NCBI GenBank assembly: GCA_002690085.1
Contig: NZDM01000022.1
Location: 1 to 19,047 of the forward strand
DNA: 19,047 nt
Source of the DNA: Flavobacteriaceae bacterium
GTDB taxonomy: Bacteria; Bacteroidota; Bacteroidia; Flavobacteriales; Flavobacteriaceae
Direction: 5' to 3'
Part shown: piece by piece, positions 7,877 to 15,365 of the stretch
Layout: the number at the start of each line of letters is the position of its first letter
Numbering within the stretch: the first letter of the stretch is position 1
The notes under the pieces: generated by a model
What the model saw: the letters and a program-made list of their open reading frames with translations, nothing else
Databases searched by the model: none
Told to the model about the DNA's origin: nothing
Translations under genes and position numbers: made by a program

Positions 7877-8581
7877 TTGAAAGCTTTCATTCCTAACCTC
7901 CTCACACTTCTCAATTTATTTTCTGGCGCAATTGCGGTTGTTTTTGCTGTAAAAGGGGCGTTGACAATGGCTGCCTTATTTGTTTTATTGGGAATCTTTT
8001 TCGATTTCTTTGACGGGTTTTTAGCAAGAAAACTAAAAGTAGAGTCTGCACTTGGTCTTCAACTGGATTCTTTGGCCGACATGGTTACTAGTGGTCTGGT
8101 TCCAGGGCTGATCATGTTCCAGTTAATATCTCTATCAATGACAGGGTCAGAATGTTATATGGATTTACTGCCATATATGGGCTTGCTCATTACTCTTGGG
8201 TCGGCATACCGTTTGGCAAATTTTAATATTTCAATCGACCAAAAAAATCATTTTGTAGGATTGCCCACCCCAGCAAATGCGCTGCTCGTATTGAGCTTTC
8301 CTTTGATTTTAGAATATCAGAACAATGAAGGCTTTAATTCTATTATTTTAAACACTTGGTTCTTATTGACACTTACTTTAATCAGTACATTTTTGTTAAA
8401 TGCACCTGTTAAACTCTTGGCTTTGAAATTTAAAACTTGGAAATTTTCTGACAATATTGAAAAATACATTCTTTTGACTTTGTCCTTAATTTTTTTGATA
8501 GTCTTTAAGTATTTTGGGATATCCCTCATCATTTTTTCTTATTTATTACTATCCCTAATAAAACCTCCAAACAATGCTTGA
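7877..8581 (+). CDS. pssA: CDP-diacylglycerol-serine O-phosphatidyltransferase
   Basis: Membrane enzyme that joins L-serine to CDP-diacylglycerol to give phosphatidylserine, the precursor of phosphatidylethanolamine. The CDP-alcohol phosphotransferase motif is complete: D43, D46-G47-x2-A50-R51-x8-G60-x3-D64-x3-D68, in a protein with about six to eight hydrophobic segments. The N-terminus IPNLLTLLNLFSGAIAV is typical of bacterial (type II) PssA and leaves little doubt about the start, which is TTG at 7877. The length of 234 aa is normal. The last codons overlap the start of the TerC-family gene by 8 nt, so translational coupling is likely. Other CDP-alcohol transferases (for example PgsA) are the alternative, but the N-terminus and length favour PssA. 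Confidence 0.93.
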   Translation: MKAFIPNLLTLLNLFSGAIAVVFAVKGALTMAALFVLLGIFFDFFDGFLARKLKVESALGLQLDSLADMVTSGLVPGLIMFQLISLSMTGSECYMDLLPYMGLLITLGSAYRLANFNISIDQKNHFVGLPTPANALLVLSFPLILEYQNNEGFNSIILNTWFLLTLTLISTFLLNAPVKLLALKFKTWKFSDNIEKYILLTLSLIFLIVFKYFGISLIIFSYLLLSLIKPPNNA

Positions 8582-9341
8582 AAATATTTTAACCCTATTG
8601 ATGCTTGTAATGCTTCAAGCTGTTCTTGGATTTGACAATCTACTCTACATTTCATTAGAAAGTAAAAAAGCAGCTGAAACACGTCAATCTTTTGTGCGAA
8701 AAACCGGTATTGGTTTGGCAATTATTTTTAGAATAATTCTATTGTTTGCTTTGGTAAAACTGATAGATTATTTTCAGCAACCAATCTTACACATTCCATT
8801 TGAGGATATGGTAGAAGGCCATTTTAACATCCACAGCTTAATTGTGCTGATTGGTGGTGTTTTTATTCTTTTTACAGCCATGAAAGAAATTTGGCACATG
8901 GTCAGTTTTAATAATTTCAAGGTCAGTGATTCTGGTTCCAAACAGAGTGTTTCAAAAGTCATTGGTATGATTGTAGTCATGAATGTTGTTTTTTCTTTTG
9001 ATTCCATTCTCAGTGCCATGGCCCTTACAGATATTTTTTGGATCATGGCAGTCGCTATTGTTATTAGTGGGTTATTAATGATTTGGTTGGCAGAAAAAGT
9101 AACGGCTTTTTTAACAAAAAATAGAATGTATGAGGTTTTGGGATTGTTTATTTTGTTCATTGTAGGCATTATGTTATTGACCGAGGGGGGGCATTTGGCA
9201 CACCTGAAATTATTTGGAGAAGACATTGTGCCAATGAGTAAAACCACTTTTTACTTTATCATTGCAATTTTAGTTTTAATTGATATTGTTCAAGGAAGGT
9301 ATCAGAAAAAAATAATGAAGTCTCAAGAAGGAAAAGCTTAA
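8574..9341 (+). CDS. TerC-family integral membrane protein
   Basis: A 255-residue membrane protein with about seven transmembrane segments. Two repeats carry the family's acidic signature: GFDNLLYISL (D21, N22) in the first segment and FSFDSILSAMAL (D143) in the second half. TerC-family proteins are linked to tellurite resistance and to export of metal ions, chiefly manganese, and some bacterial members help metalate exported enzymes; the substrate of this one is not known. The ATG lies inside the end of pssA (8-nt overlap), so its expression should follow that of pssA. The stop codon faces that of lptB across 6 nt. Confident in family, not in substrate. Confidence 0.9.
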   Translation: MLENILTLLMLVMLQAVLGFDNLLYISLESKKAAETRQSFVRKTGIGLAIIFRIILLFALVKLIDYFQQPILHIPFEDMVEGHFNIHSLIVLIGGVFILFTAMKEIWHMVSFNNFKVSDSGSKQSVSKVIGMIVVMNVVFSFDSILSAMALTDIFWIMAVAIVISGLLMIWLAEKVTAFLTKNRMYEVLGLFILFIVGIMLLTEGGHLAHLKLFGEDIVPMSKTTFYFIIAILVLIDIVQGRYQKKIMKSQEGKA

Positions 9342-9347
9342 TGTTTC

Positions 9348-10088
9348 TTAAAACTCTAACTTCTTTTTTCGAAGTTCAAAGTTCTTTCCTAAATAAACTT
9401 TTCGAACCATTTCATCGCTTGCAAGCATTTCCGGTTTTCCAGCTTTGAGAATGCTGCCCTCAAACATCAAATAAGTGCGATCTGTAATGGCAAGCGTTTC
9501 TTGTACGTTGTGATCTGTAATGAGAATTCCGATGTTCTTTTGGGTGAGACGCGCTACAATGCGCTGTATGTCTTCAACGGCCACAGGATCCACACCTGCA
9601 AAGGGCTCATCAAGAAGGATAAAACTGGGGTCTGTCGCCAATGCACGCGCTATTTCTGTACGCCTTCTTTCTCCTCCAGAAAGGAGATCTCCTCTGTTTT
9701 TACGGATGTGGCCTAAGCCAAATTCTTCAATAAGTGATTCCATTTTGTCCTGTTGTTCTTTTTTAGACAGTTTGGTCATTTGTAATACACTAAGGATGTT
9801 ATCCTCAATAGACAGTTTTCTAAACACCGAAGCTTCCTGCGCTAGATATCCGATACCACTTTGAGCGCGCTTATACATCGGGAATTTGGTAATTTCTTTA
9901 TCATCTAAAAAGATGGCGCCACCATTGGGTTTAATCAAACCAACAGTCATGTAAAAAGAGGTAGTTTTTCCTGCACCATTTGGGCCTAAAAGCCCTACAA
10001 TTTCTCCTTGTTTGACCTCGAACGAAACGTCTTTAACAACTTTTCTTCCACTGTATGATTTCATTAAATTTTGGACGCTTAATTTCAT
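9348..10088 (-). CDS. lptB: LPS export ABC transporter ATP-binding protein LptB
   Basis: ATPase that powers LptFG in pulling lipopolysaccharide from the inner membrane and pushing it across the periplasmic bridge. Walker A is GPNGAGKTT (35-43), the ABC signature LSGGE (136-140), Walker B FILLDEP (D160, E161) and the switch His is H193. The features that mark LptB rather than a generic ABC ATPase are RAQSGIGYLAQEASVFRKLSIEDN (about 75-97) and the LLDEPFAGVDPVAVEDI stretch. Length of 246 aa is typical. It is the last gene of the kdsD-tatC-lptB run, 34 nt after tatC, and its neighbour kdsD supplies the Kdo pathway, so gene order and product agree. Confidence 0.95.
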   Translation of the reverse strand: MKLSVQNLMKSYSGRKVVKDVSFEVKQGEIVGLLGPNGAGKTTSFYMTVGLIKPNGGAIFLDDKEITKFPMYKRAQSGIGYLAQEASVFRKLSIEDNILSVLQMTKLSKKEQQDKMESLIEEFGLGHIRKNRGDLLSGGERRRTEIARALATDPSFILLDEPFAGVDPVAVEDIQRIVARLTQKNIGILITDHNVQETLAITDRTYLMFEGSILKAGKPEMLASDEMVRKVYLGKNFELRKKKLEF

Positions 10089-10122
10089 GATTTTATTTTA
10101 ATATTAAACTTAATTAGTTGCA

Positions 10123-10941
10123 TTACGGGGTTTTAGATTTTTGCTTTTGCCTCTTGAGGACTATTCTTGAAATTAAAATACTAACTTGATATAAAATAAC
10201 TACTGGAATGGCAACAATAATTTGGCTGGCAACATCTGGTGGTGTTATAACAGCCGCAATGATCAATACAATCACAAGGGCGTATTTTCGATTTCGCTTC
10301 AAAAACTCAGGGGTGACCAATCCAACTTTCGTTAGATAGAATATGATAATGGGCAGTTCAAAGATAAACCCAGAGGCTAATACTGATGCCCTGACTAAAC
10401 CAATATAAGAATTCAGGTCAAAATCATTATGAACTTGATTGGCAACACTGTAGGTTCCTAGAAAGTTTATAGACAATGGACAAACCACAAAATATCCAAA
10501 TAAGACACCAATAAAAAATAAAAGGGAAGAAACAACAATAAAACCCCTTGAATTTTTTCTTTCACTGGCATACAATCCAGGGCTGATAAATTTCCAAAAT
10601 TCATACAACACATAAGGGAATGCAATAACAAAGCCAAATGTAATGGAGGTCCAAATGTGCGCCGAAAACTGACCAGCCATCGTTCTGCTTTGAATTTCAA
10701 ATTCAAAAGCAGTATTACAAAAACTATCAAAGCCCAAGAGACTGGAAGCTCTACAGAGTAAATCGTAGGTAAAAAAATCTGATTTTGTGGGACCAAAAAT
10801 CAAGGTATCAAATAATATATCTTTTCCAATAAATGCGATTAAAGCAGCGCTGAAGATAGCGATTGTAGCCCGTATGATATGCCATCTTAATTCCTCAAGA
10901 TGATCAATGAAAGACATTTCTTTTTCTTGCTGCATTGTCAA
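10123..10941 (-). CDS. tatC: Sec-independent protein translocase subunit TatC
   Basis: Receptor subunit that binds twin-arginine signal peptides and, with TatA, moves folded proteins across the inner membrane. The cytosolic N-terminal block FIDHLEELRWHI (11-22) and the first-loop block FPYVLYEFWKFISPGLYASERK (about 108-129), with its conserved Phe-Pro, Glu and Pro, are diagnostic. Six hydrophobic segments lie at about 22-38, 94-112, 133-156, 181-203, 211-232 and 238-258. Length is 272 aa. The ATG overlaps the kdsD stop codon by 4 nt (ATGA), so translation is coupled. A second Met two codons in could also serve as start. No tatA/tatB gene is next to it. Confidence 0.96.
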   Translation of the reverse strand: MTMQQEKEMSFIDHLEELRWHIIRATIAIFSAALIAFIGKDILFDTLIFGPTKSDFFTYDLLCRASSLLGFDSFCNTAFEFEIQSRTMAGQFSAHIWTSITFGFVIAFPYVLYEFWKFISPGLYASERKNSRGFIVVSSLLFFIGVLFGYFVVCPLSINFLGTYSVANQVHNDFDLNSYIGLVRASVLASGFIFELPIIIFYLTKVGLVTPEFLKRNRKYALVIVLIIAAVITPPDVASQIIVAIPVVILYQVSILISRIVLKRQKQKSKTP

Positions 10942-11912
10942 ATAATTCCTTCTTTGATTAAATCGTGGATATGTATGACACCTAAATATTTTTTGTCTTT
11001 CAAAACAAGAAGTTGTGAGATTTCGTGAGCCTCCATTAAAGCTCTAGCGTCTACTGCTAAAGCGTTGCAGTCCATAGTTTTTGGATTTTTAGACATAATA
11101 TCAGAAGCATACAAGCTTGAAAAATCATTTGTTTTAGAAAGCATTCTTCTCAAATCTCCATCTGTTATGACGCCTAAAATAGAACCATTTTCAACCACTG
11201 CTGTGACGCCTAAGCGTTTTTTAGAAATTTCTACAATAACATCTTTTATTGAAGTATTGGGGCTTACTAAAGGCTTTTCGTTCTGATCAGAGATTTCTTT
11301 AATGGTTAAAAAGAGTTTTTTTCCAAGCGTACCACCGGGGTGAAATTTTGCGAAATCATCTTTTGTGAATTTGCGAATTTCAAGTAAACAAACAGCCAAA
11401 GCATCTCCAATAACTAGTTGCGCTGTGGTGCTTGTGGTGGGTGCTAGATTGTTTGGGCATACCTCTTTATCGACATGAGAATTAAAGATATAATCGGCAT
11501 AATTGCCAAGAAATGAATCGGGGTTTCCTGTGATGGCAATAAGAGTATTTTCAGTACGCTTAAACAGTGGTACTAAAACTTTTATTTCAGGAGTATTACC
11601 ACTTTTGGAGATACAAATCACTACATCGTCTTTTTGAACAAGCCCAAGGTCCCCGTGTATCGCATCTGCCGCATGCATAAATATTGAGGGTGTTCCTGTT
11701 GAGTTGAGTGTAGCGACGATTTTATTTGCTATAATCGCACTTTTACCAACGCCTGTGATGATAACACGACCTTTGGAATTGTAAATCAATTCTACGGCCT
11801 CAGCAAAGCTATCATCAATGAAGGTTGCCATTTTAGTCAATGCTTCACTCTGTGCAATAATCGTCCTTTTTGCTAAATCTTGAACAGAAGTTTTAGTTCT
11901 TAATTCTTTCAT
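10938..11912 (-). CDS. kdsD: Arabinose-5-phosphate isomerase (KpsF/GutQ family)
   Basis: Converts D-ribulose 5-phosphate to D-arabinose 5-phosphate, the first step towards Kdo of the LPS core. An N-terminal sugar-isomerase (SIS) domain covers about 35-190 and two CBS domains cover about 205-324. The residues that match the catalytic set of E. coli KdsD are K57, E109, E150 and H191, and the sugar-phosphate loop is SKSGNT (102-107). Length of 324 aa is typical. It leads the kdsD-tatC-lptB operon and is divergent from recQ; its promoter is visible 20-51 nt upstream. The CBS pair may sense a nucleotide or pathway end product. Confidence 0.95.
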   Translation of the reverse strand: MKELRTKTSVQDLAKRTIIAQSEALTKMATFIDDSFAEAVELIYNSKGRVIITGVGKSAIIANKIVATLNSTGTPSIFMHAADAIHGDLGLVQKDDVVICISKSGNTPEIKVLVPLFKRTENTLIAITGNPDSFLGNYADYIFNSHVDKEVCPNNLAPTTSTTAQLVIGDALAVCLLEIRKFTKDDFAKFHPGGTLGKKLFLTIKEISDQNEKPLVSPNTSIKDVIVEISKKRLGVTAVVENGSILGVITDGDLRRMLSKTNDFSSLYASDIMSKNPKTMDCNALAVDARALMEAHEISQLLVLKDKKYLGVIHIHDLIKEGII

Positions 11913-11931
11913 AATTAATTGTGTACCAATG

Positions 11932-11963
11932 TAAATATACTTATCTTAGAACTGGTTTACAAA
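11932..11963 (-). promoter_or_regulatory. Promoter of the kdsD-tatC-lptB operon
   Basis: On the minus strand: TTTG (11960-11963), 20-nt spacer, TATATTTA (11932-11939). This matches the Bacteroidota pattern TTTG-N17-23-TAnnTTTG except for the last base of the -7 box. It predicts a leader of about 15 nt before the kdsD ATG at 11912. Confidence 0.6.
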
Positions 11964-12054
11964 AAAACAAAAAATTAGCGTTATTATTTAATTTATTTCC
12001 CTTTAAATAGCATGTATAATAAATATTTAGTTTCTGCAGAAATCTTGAATTTCA

Positions 12055-14247
12055 ATGGAAATTTCGTCTAAAAGTTTACATAAAGCATTAAAATCTTATT
12101 TTGGATTTGACGGATTTAAAGGGCTTCAAGAATCTGTTATATCAAGTATACTTTCTAAAAAAGACACCTTTGCCGTCATGCCAACGGGTGGTGGAAAGTC
12201 CCTTTGTTATCAATTACCTGCTTTGATGCAATATGGTACAGCAATTGTTGTGTCTCCGCTTATTGCTTTAATGAAAAATCAGGTTGATGCCATTCGGGGT
12301 GTTTCAGAAAATGAAGGTGTTGCACATGTTTTAAACTCCTCTTTAAATAAAAGTGAAATCAATCAGGTTAAAGAAGATATCAAGCGTGGTATAACAAAAC
12401 TGTTATATGTAGCTCCTGAATCTTTGTCAAAAGCAGATAATATTGACTTTTTAAAGCAGCAAACCATCTCTTTTATGGCTGTGGATGAGGCGCATTGCAT
12501 CAGTGAGTAGGGGCATGATTTTAGACCTGAATACAGGAATTTAAAGAAAATTATATCACAAATTGGCGATGGCATTCCAATTATAGGTCTTACGGCTACT
12601 GCCACAACCAAAGTTCAAGAAGATATTCTTAAAAACCTTGGAATGTCTAACCCCAACACTTTTAAGGCTTCATTTAACCGACCTAATTTATATTATGAAA
12701 TCCTTCCTAAAACCAGCCAGGTCGATAATGACATCATTCGATTTGTGAAAAAAAACGAAGGAAAATCAGGAATTATTTATTGTTTAAGCAGAAAACGTGT
12801 TGAGTCTTTGGCTCAAATTCTTCAAGTCAACGGCATCAAGGCCGTACCTTACCATGCTGGACTGGATTCAAAGACACGTTCCCAGCATCAAGATATGTTT
12901 TTAATGGAAGACATTGATGTGGTTGTAGCTACTATAGCTTTTGGAATGGGTATTGACAAACCGGATGTTCGTTTTGTAATTCATCACGACATGCCAAAAA
13001 GCATCGAAAGTTATTACCAAGAGACAGGCCGTGCAGGTCGAGATGGGGGTGAGGGCCACTGTTTGGCTTATTATGCTTATAAAGACATTGAAAAGTTGGA
13101 AAAATTCATGTCTGGCAAACCTGTTGCTGAGCAAGAAATTGGATATGCGTTATTGCAAGAAGTTGTGGCGCTTGCCGAAACATCTGTATCACGAAGAAAA
13201 TTTATTCTACATTACTTTGGAGAACAATTTGACAATACGACTGGTGCTGGCGGTGATATGGACGACAATGTTAGAAATCCGAAAGCTCAAATTGAGGCTA
13301 TGGATGCAGTTAAAACCCTATTGTCTATTGTTACCCTAACCAAAGAGAAATATAAGATTAAAGACCTTGTAAAAGTCATTGTTGGTGAAGAAAATGCATT
13401 GATCAATTCTCATAAAACTAACACCCAACCGTTTTTTGGAGACGGTAAAGATAAAAATACAGCCTTTTGGACTGCTTTGGTGCGACAAGTTTTGGTAAAG
13501 GGCTTAATTCGCAAAGAAATTGAATCCTATGGGCTTGTGAAAATGACAGCTACAGGAAAAGAATTTTTGGAACATCCAAAATCTTTTTTGATGACTGAAG
13601 ATCATAATTACGAAGATTCAGAATTAGCATCTTCTTATGTTGCCCCAAAATCACAAGCCGACGAAACTTTGCTAAGGTTGCTAAAAGACTTGCGTAAATC
13701 CAATGCTAACAGTTTGAAGGTTCCTCCTTTTGCTATATTTCAAGATGCATCTTTAGAAGACATGGCACTAAAATACCCCATCAGTATTGAGGAATTACAA
13801 AATATTCACGGAGTTGGGGAAGGCAAGGCCAGACGCTATGGTCATGATTTTATTGACTTAATAAAAAATTATGTTGAAGAAAATGATGTGGTTCGTGTAG
13901 ACGATTTAATCATCAAATCAACAGGTTCCAATTCTTCATTAAAACTCTTTATCATACAAAGTGTAGATCGAAAACTTCCCTTAAATGATATTGCCGATGC
14001 CAAGGGAATGGACATTCCGGATTTTATTAAGGAATTAGAATCTATTGTTTTTTCGGGCACCAAGCTCAACATCAATTATTGGATTGATGAAATTTTTGAT
14101 GAGGATCAGCAAAAAGAAATTCACGATTATTTTATGGAATCAGATTCCGATGCAATTGAAGCTGCTATCGAAGAATTTGATGGGGATTATGATGATGAAG
14201 AGTTGAGGCTCTATCGTATTAAGTTTATGAGTGAAGTAGCAAATTAA
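12055..14247 (+). pseudogene. recQ: recQ helicase gene interrupted by one in-frame amber codon
   Basis: ATP-dependent 3'-5' DNA helicase of recombination and repair. If the TAG at codon 152 is ignored, the frame is open for 730 residues, the usual length in Flavobacteriia. Domains: first RecA-like domain with MPTGGGKS (K48) and DEAH (144-147); second RecA-like domain with LTATATT and QETGRAGRDG (about 322-331); RecQ C-terminal region (about 340-520); HRDC (about 533-610); and an extra acidic C-terminal region with EEFDGDYDDEE. The stop replaces the Trp of SEWGHDFRPEY, matching W154 of E. coli RecQ. The 151-residue product would lack all of the second motor domain; restart at the ATG at 12643 would give a fragment without ATP-binding motifs. 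No other lesion is seen, so the mutation is recent, suppressed or a sequence error. The zinc-site Cys residues are also absent (S379, G397, G400, D403). Confidence 0.88.
12508..12510 (+). other. In-frame TAG in place of the aromatic-loop Trp codon
   Basis: The local reading is AGT GAG TAG GGG CAT GAT, giving S-E-stop-G-H-D. Family members read S-E-W-G-H-D, so one G-to-A change (TGG to TAG) explains it. Frame is kept on both sides. Confidence 0.95.
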
Positions 14248-14292
14248 TTTAAAATTTAATTAAGCGTATTCCTTTTTTCTATAAATCATTCA

Positions 14293-14300
14293 TACATTTG
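14293..14300 (+). promoter_or_regulatory. Candidate -7 box for the immunophilin gene
   Basis: TACATTTG matches TAnnTTTG exactly and lies 22 nt before the ATG at 14323, in the 75-nt gap after recQ. The -33 region is T-rich but holds no clear TTG. Confidence 0.5.
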
Positions 14301-14322
14301 TGCTTCAAAAAAATTCACCATA

Positions 14323-15258
14323 ATGGAAAACGGACTCTACGTAAAGTTTATTACATCTAAAGGAGATATACTAATTGAATTAGAATATAAAAAAACCCCA
14401 GGAACGGTAGGTAATTTTGTAGCACTGGCACAAGGAAATCTCGAAAATTCTATTAAAAAACAAGGCGATCCTTATTACAATGGCCTTAAGTTCCATAGAG
14501 TTATCCCCGACTTTATGATTCAGGGCGGGTGTCCTCAAGGGACTGGAACAGGAAATCCTGGGTATCAATTTGATGATGAATTTCATCCAGATTTAAAACA
14601 TGATGTCCCCGGAATTTTATCTATGGCCAATGCTGGACCCTGCACAAATGGTAGTCAGTTTTTTATCACACATGTTCCAACACCATGGCTAGATGGTAAG
14701 CATACTGTTTTTGGAAAAACAATTGAAGGGCAATCTGTGGTAGATGCCATCGCACAAGGTGATACCATTGAAGCTTTAGAAATTATTGCAAATGGAGAAG
14801 ATGCCAAAGCATTCCATGCTGTAGAAGCTTTTAGAACCTTTGAAGGGGCTCGTGAAAAACGCATAGTTGAGGAAAAAGCAGCTGTTAAATCTGAGTTAGA
14901 TAAGCTTGGTAAAGGCTTTGAATCTACCGAAAGTGGTTTGCGTTACCAAATTCTTAAAAAAGGAGATGGGGATAAAGCCCAAAAAAATAAAACTGTAGCT
15001 GTTCACTACAAAGGGCAATTGGCAGATGGTACGGTGTTTGATTCCTCTTACAAAAGAAATCAACCAATTGAGTTTATCTTGGGTATGGGCCAAGTGATTC
15101 CTGGTTGGGATGAAGGAGTTGCGCTTTTAAATGTTGGAGACAAAGCGCGCTTTGTCATTCCCAGTGCTTTGGCTTATGGCAGTCGCGGTGCAGGGGGTGT
15201 GATTCCTCCAAATGCAAATCTTATTTTTGATATTGAGTTAATGGCTGTAAAATCATAG
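14323..15258 (+). CDS. Dual-family immunophilin: cyclophilin-FKBP fusion prolyl isomerase
   Basis: Carries two unrelated peptidyl-prolyl isomerase domains in one chain. The cyclophilin domain (about 5-160) has FHRVIPDFMIQGG (R59, F64, Q67), TNGSQFFIT and PWLDGKHTVFG (W122, H127), the last matching the cyclosporin-contact Trp and catalytic-groove His of human CypA. A charged, probably helical linker follows (about 160-200). The FKBP domain (about 205-311) keeps the FK506-pocket set Y219, F229, D230, F241, V248, I249, W252, Y275 and F292. Cyclophilin-first fusions of this kind (CFBP) are known from Flavobacterium. No signal peptide is present, so it should act in the cytoplasm as a folding helper. 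The gene has its own likely promoter and stops in TAG. Both catalytic sites look intact. Confidence 0.95.
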   Translation: MENGLYVKFITSKGDILIELEYKKTPGTVGNFVALAQGNLENSIKKQGDPYYNGLKFHRVIPDFMIQGGCPQGTGTGNPGYQFDDEFHPDLKHDVPGILSMANAGPCTNGSQFFITHVPTPWLDGKHTVFGKTIEGQSVVDAIAQGDTIEALEIIANGEDAKAFHAVEAFRTFEGAREKRIVEEKAAVKSELDKLGKGFESTESGLRYQILKKGDGDKAQKNKTVAVHYKGQLADGTVFDSSYKRNQPIEFILGMGQVIPGWDEGVALLNVGDKARFVIPSALAYGSRGAGGVIPPNANLIFDIELMAVKS

Positions 15259-15336
15259 TTTCACGACTCAATATTTCGAAAACAAATTTGTTCATAAAGT
15301 ACTTATTTTTTTCTCTTAAGTTTCAATAGTTATTTG

Positions 15337-15344
15337 TAGATTTG
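15337..15344 (+). promoter_or_regulatory. Candidate -7 box for pyrG-yidC
   Basis: TAGATTTG matches TAnnTTTG exactly and lies 21 nt before the ATG at 15366. It also overlaps the TTG that an extended reading of pyrG would use as a start, which supports the downstream ATG. No clear -33 TTG is seen. Confidence 0.5.
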
Positions 15345-15365
15345 TTTGCGTCTAAAAAGCGCATA

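Noticed and set aside
8774..9247. A 157-codon open frame on the minus strand inside the TerC-family gene
   Set aside because: It is wholly antisense to a gene with clear family motifs, and its composition (many Met, Ile and Lys) is the mirror of hydrophobic codons. No promoter or homologous motif was seen.
12012..12030. TATAAT-like sequence upstream of recQ as a promoter
   Set aside because: The Bacteroidota housekeeping sigma factor uses TAnnTTTG boxes, the match is expected by chance in A/T-rich DNA, and no fitting upstream element was found.
12508..12510. Selenocysteine or pyrrolysine at the recQ stop
   Set aside because: The codon is TAG, not TGA, so selenocysteine does not apply. Pyrrolysine is not known from this phylum, family members have Trp here, and other genes in the window end in TAG.
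12643..14247. A separate gene starting at the ATG at 12643, encoding a stand-alone C-terminal helicase
   Set aside because: The frame is continuous with the N-terminal part and conserved RecQ sequence (GHDFRPEYRNL, LTATATT) lies between the stop and this ATG, so the reading is one interrupted gene.
15342..15365. TTG start of pyrG 24 nt upstream of the ATG
   Set aside because: It overlaps a TAGATTTG promoter box, and the added residues are not a feature of CTP synthases.
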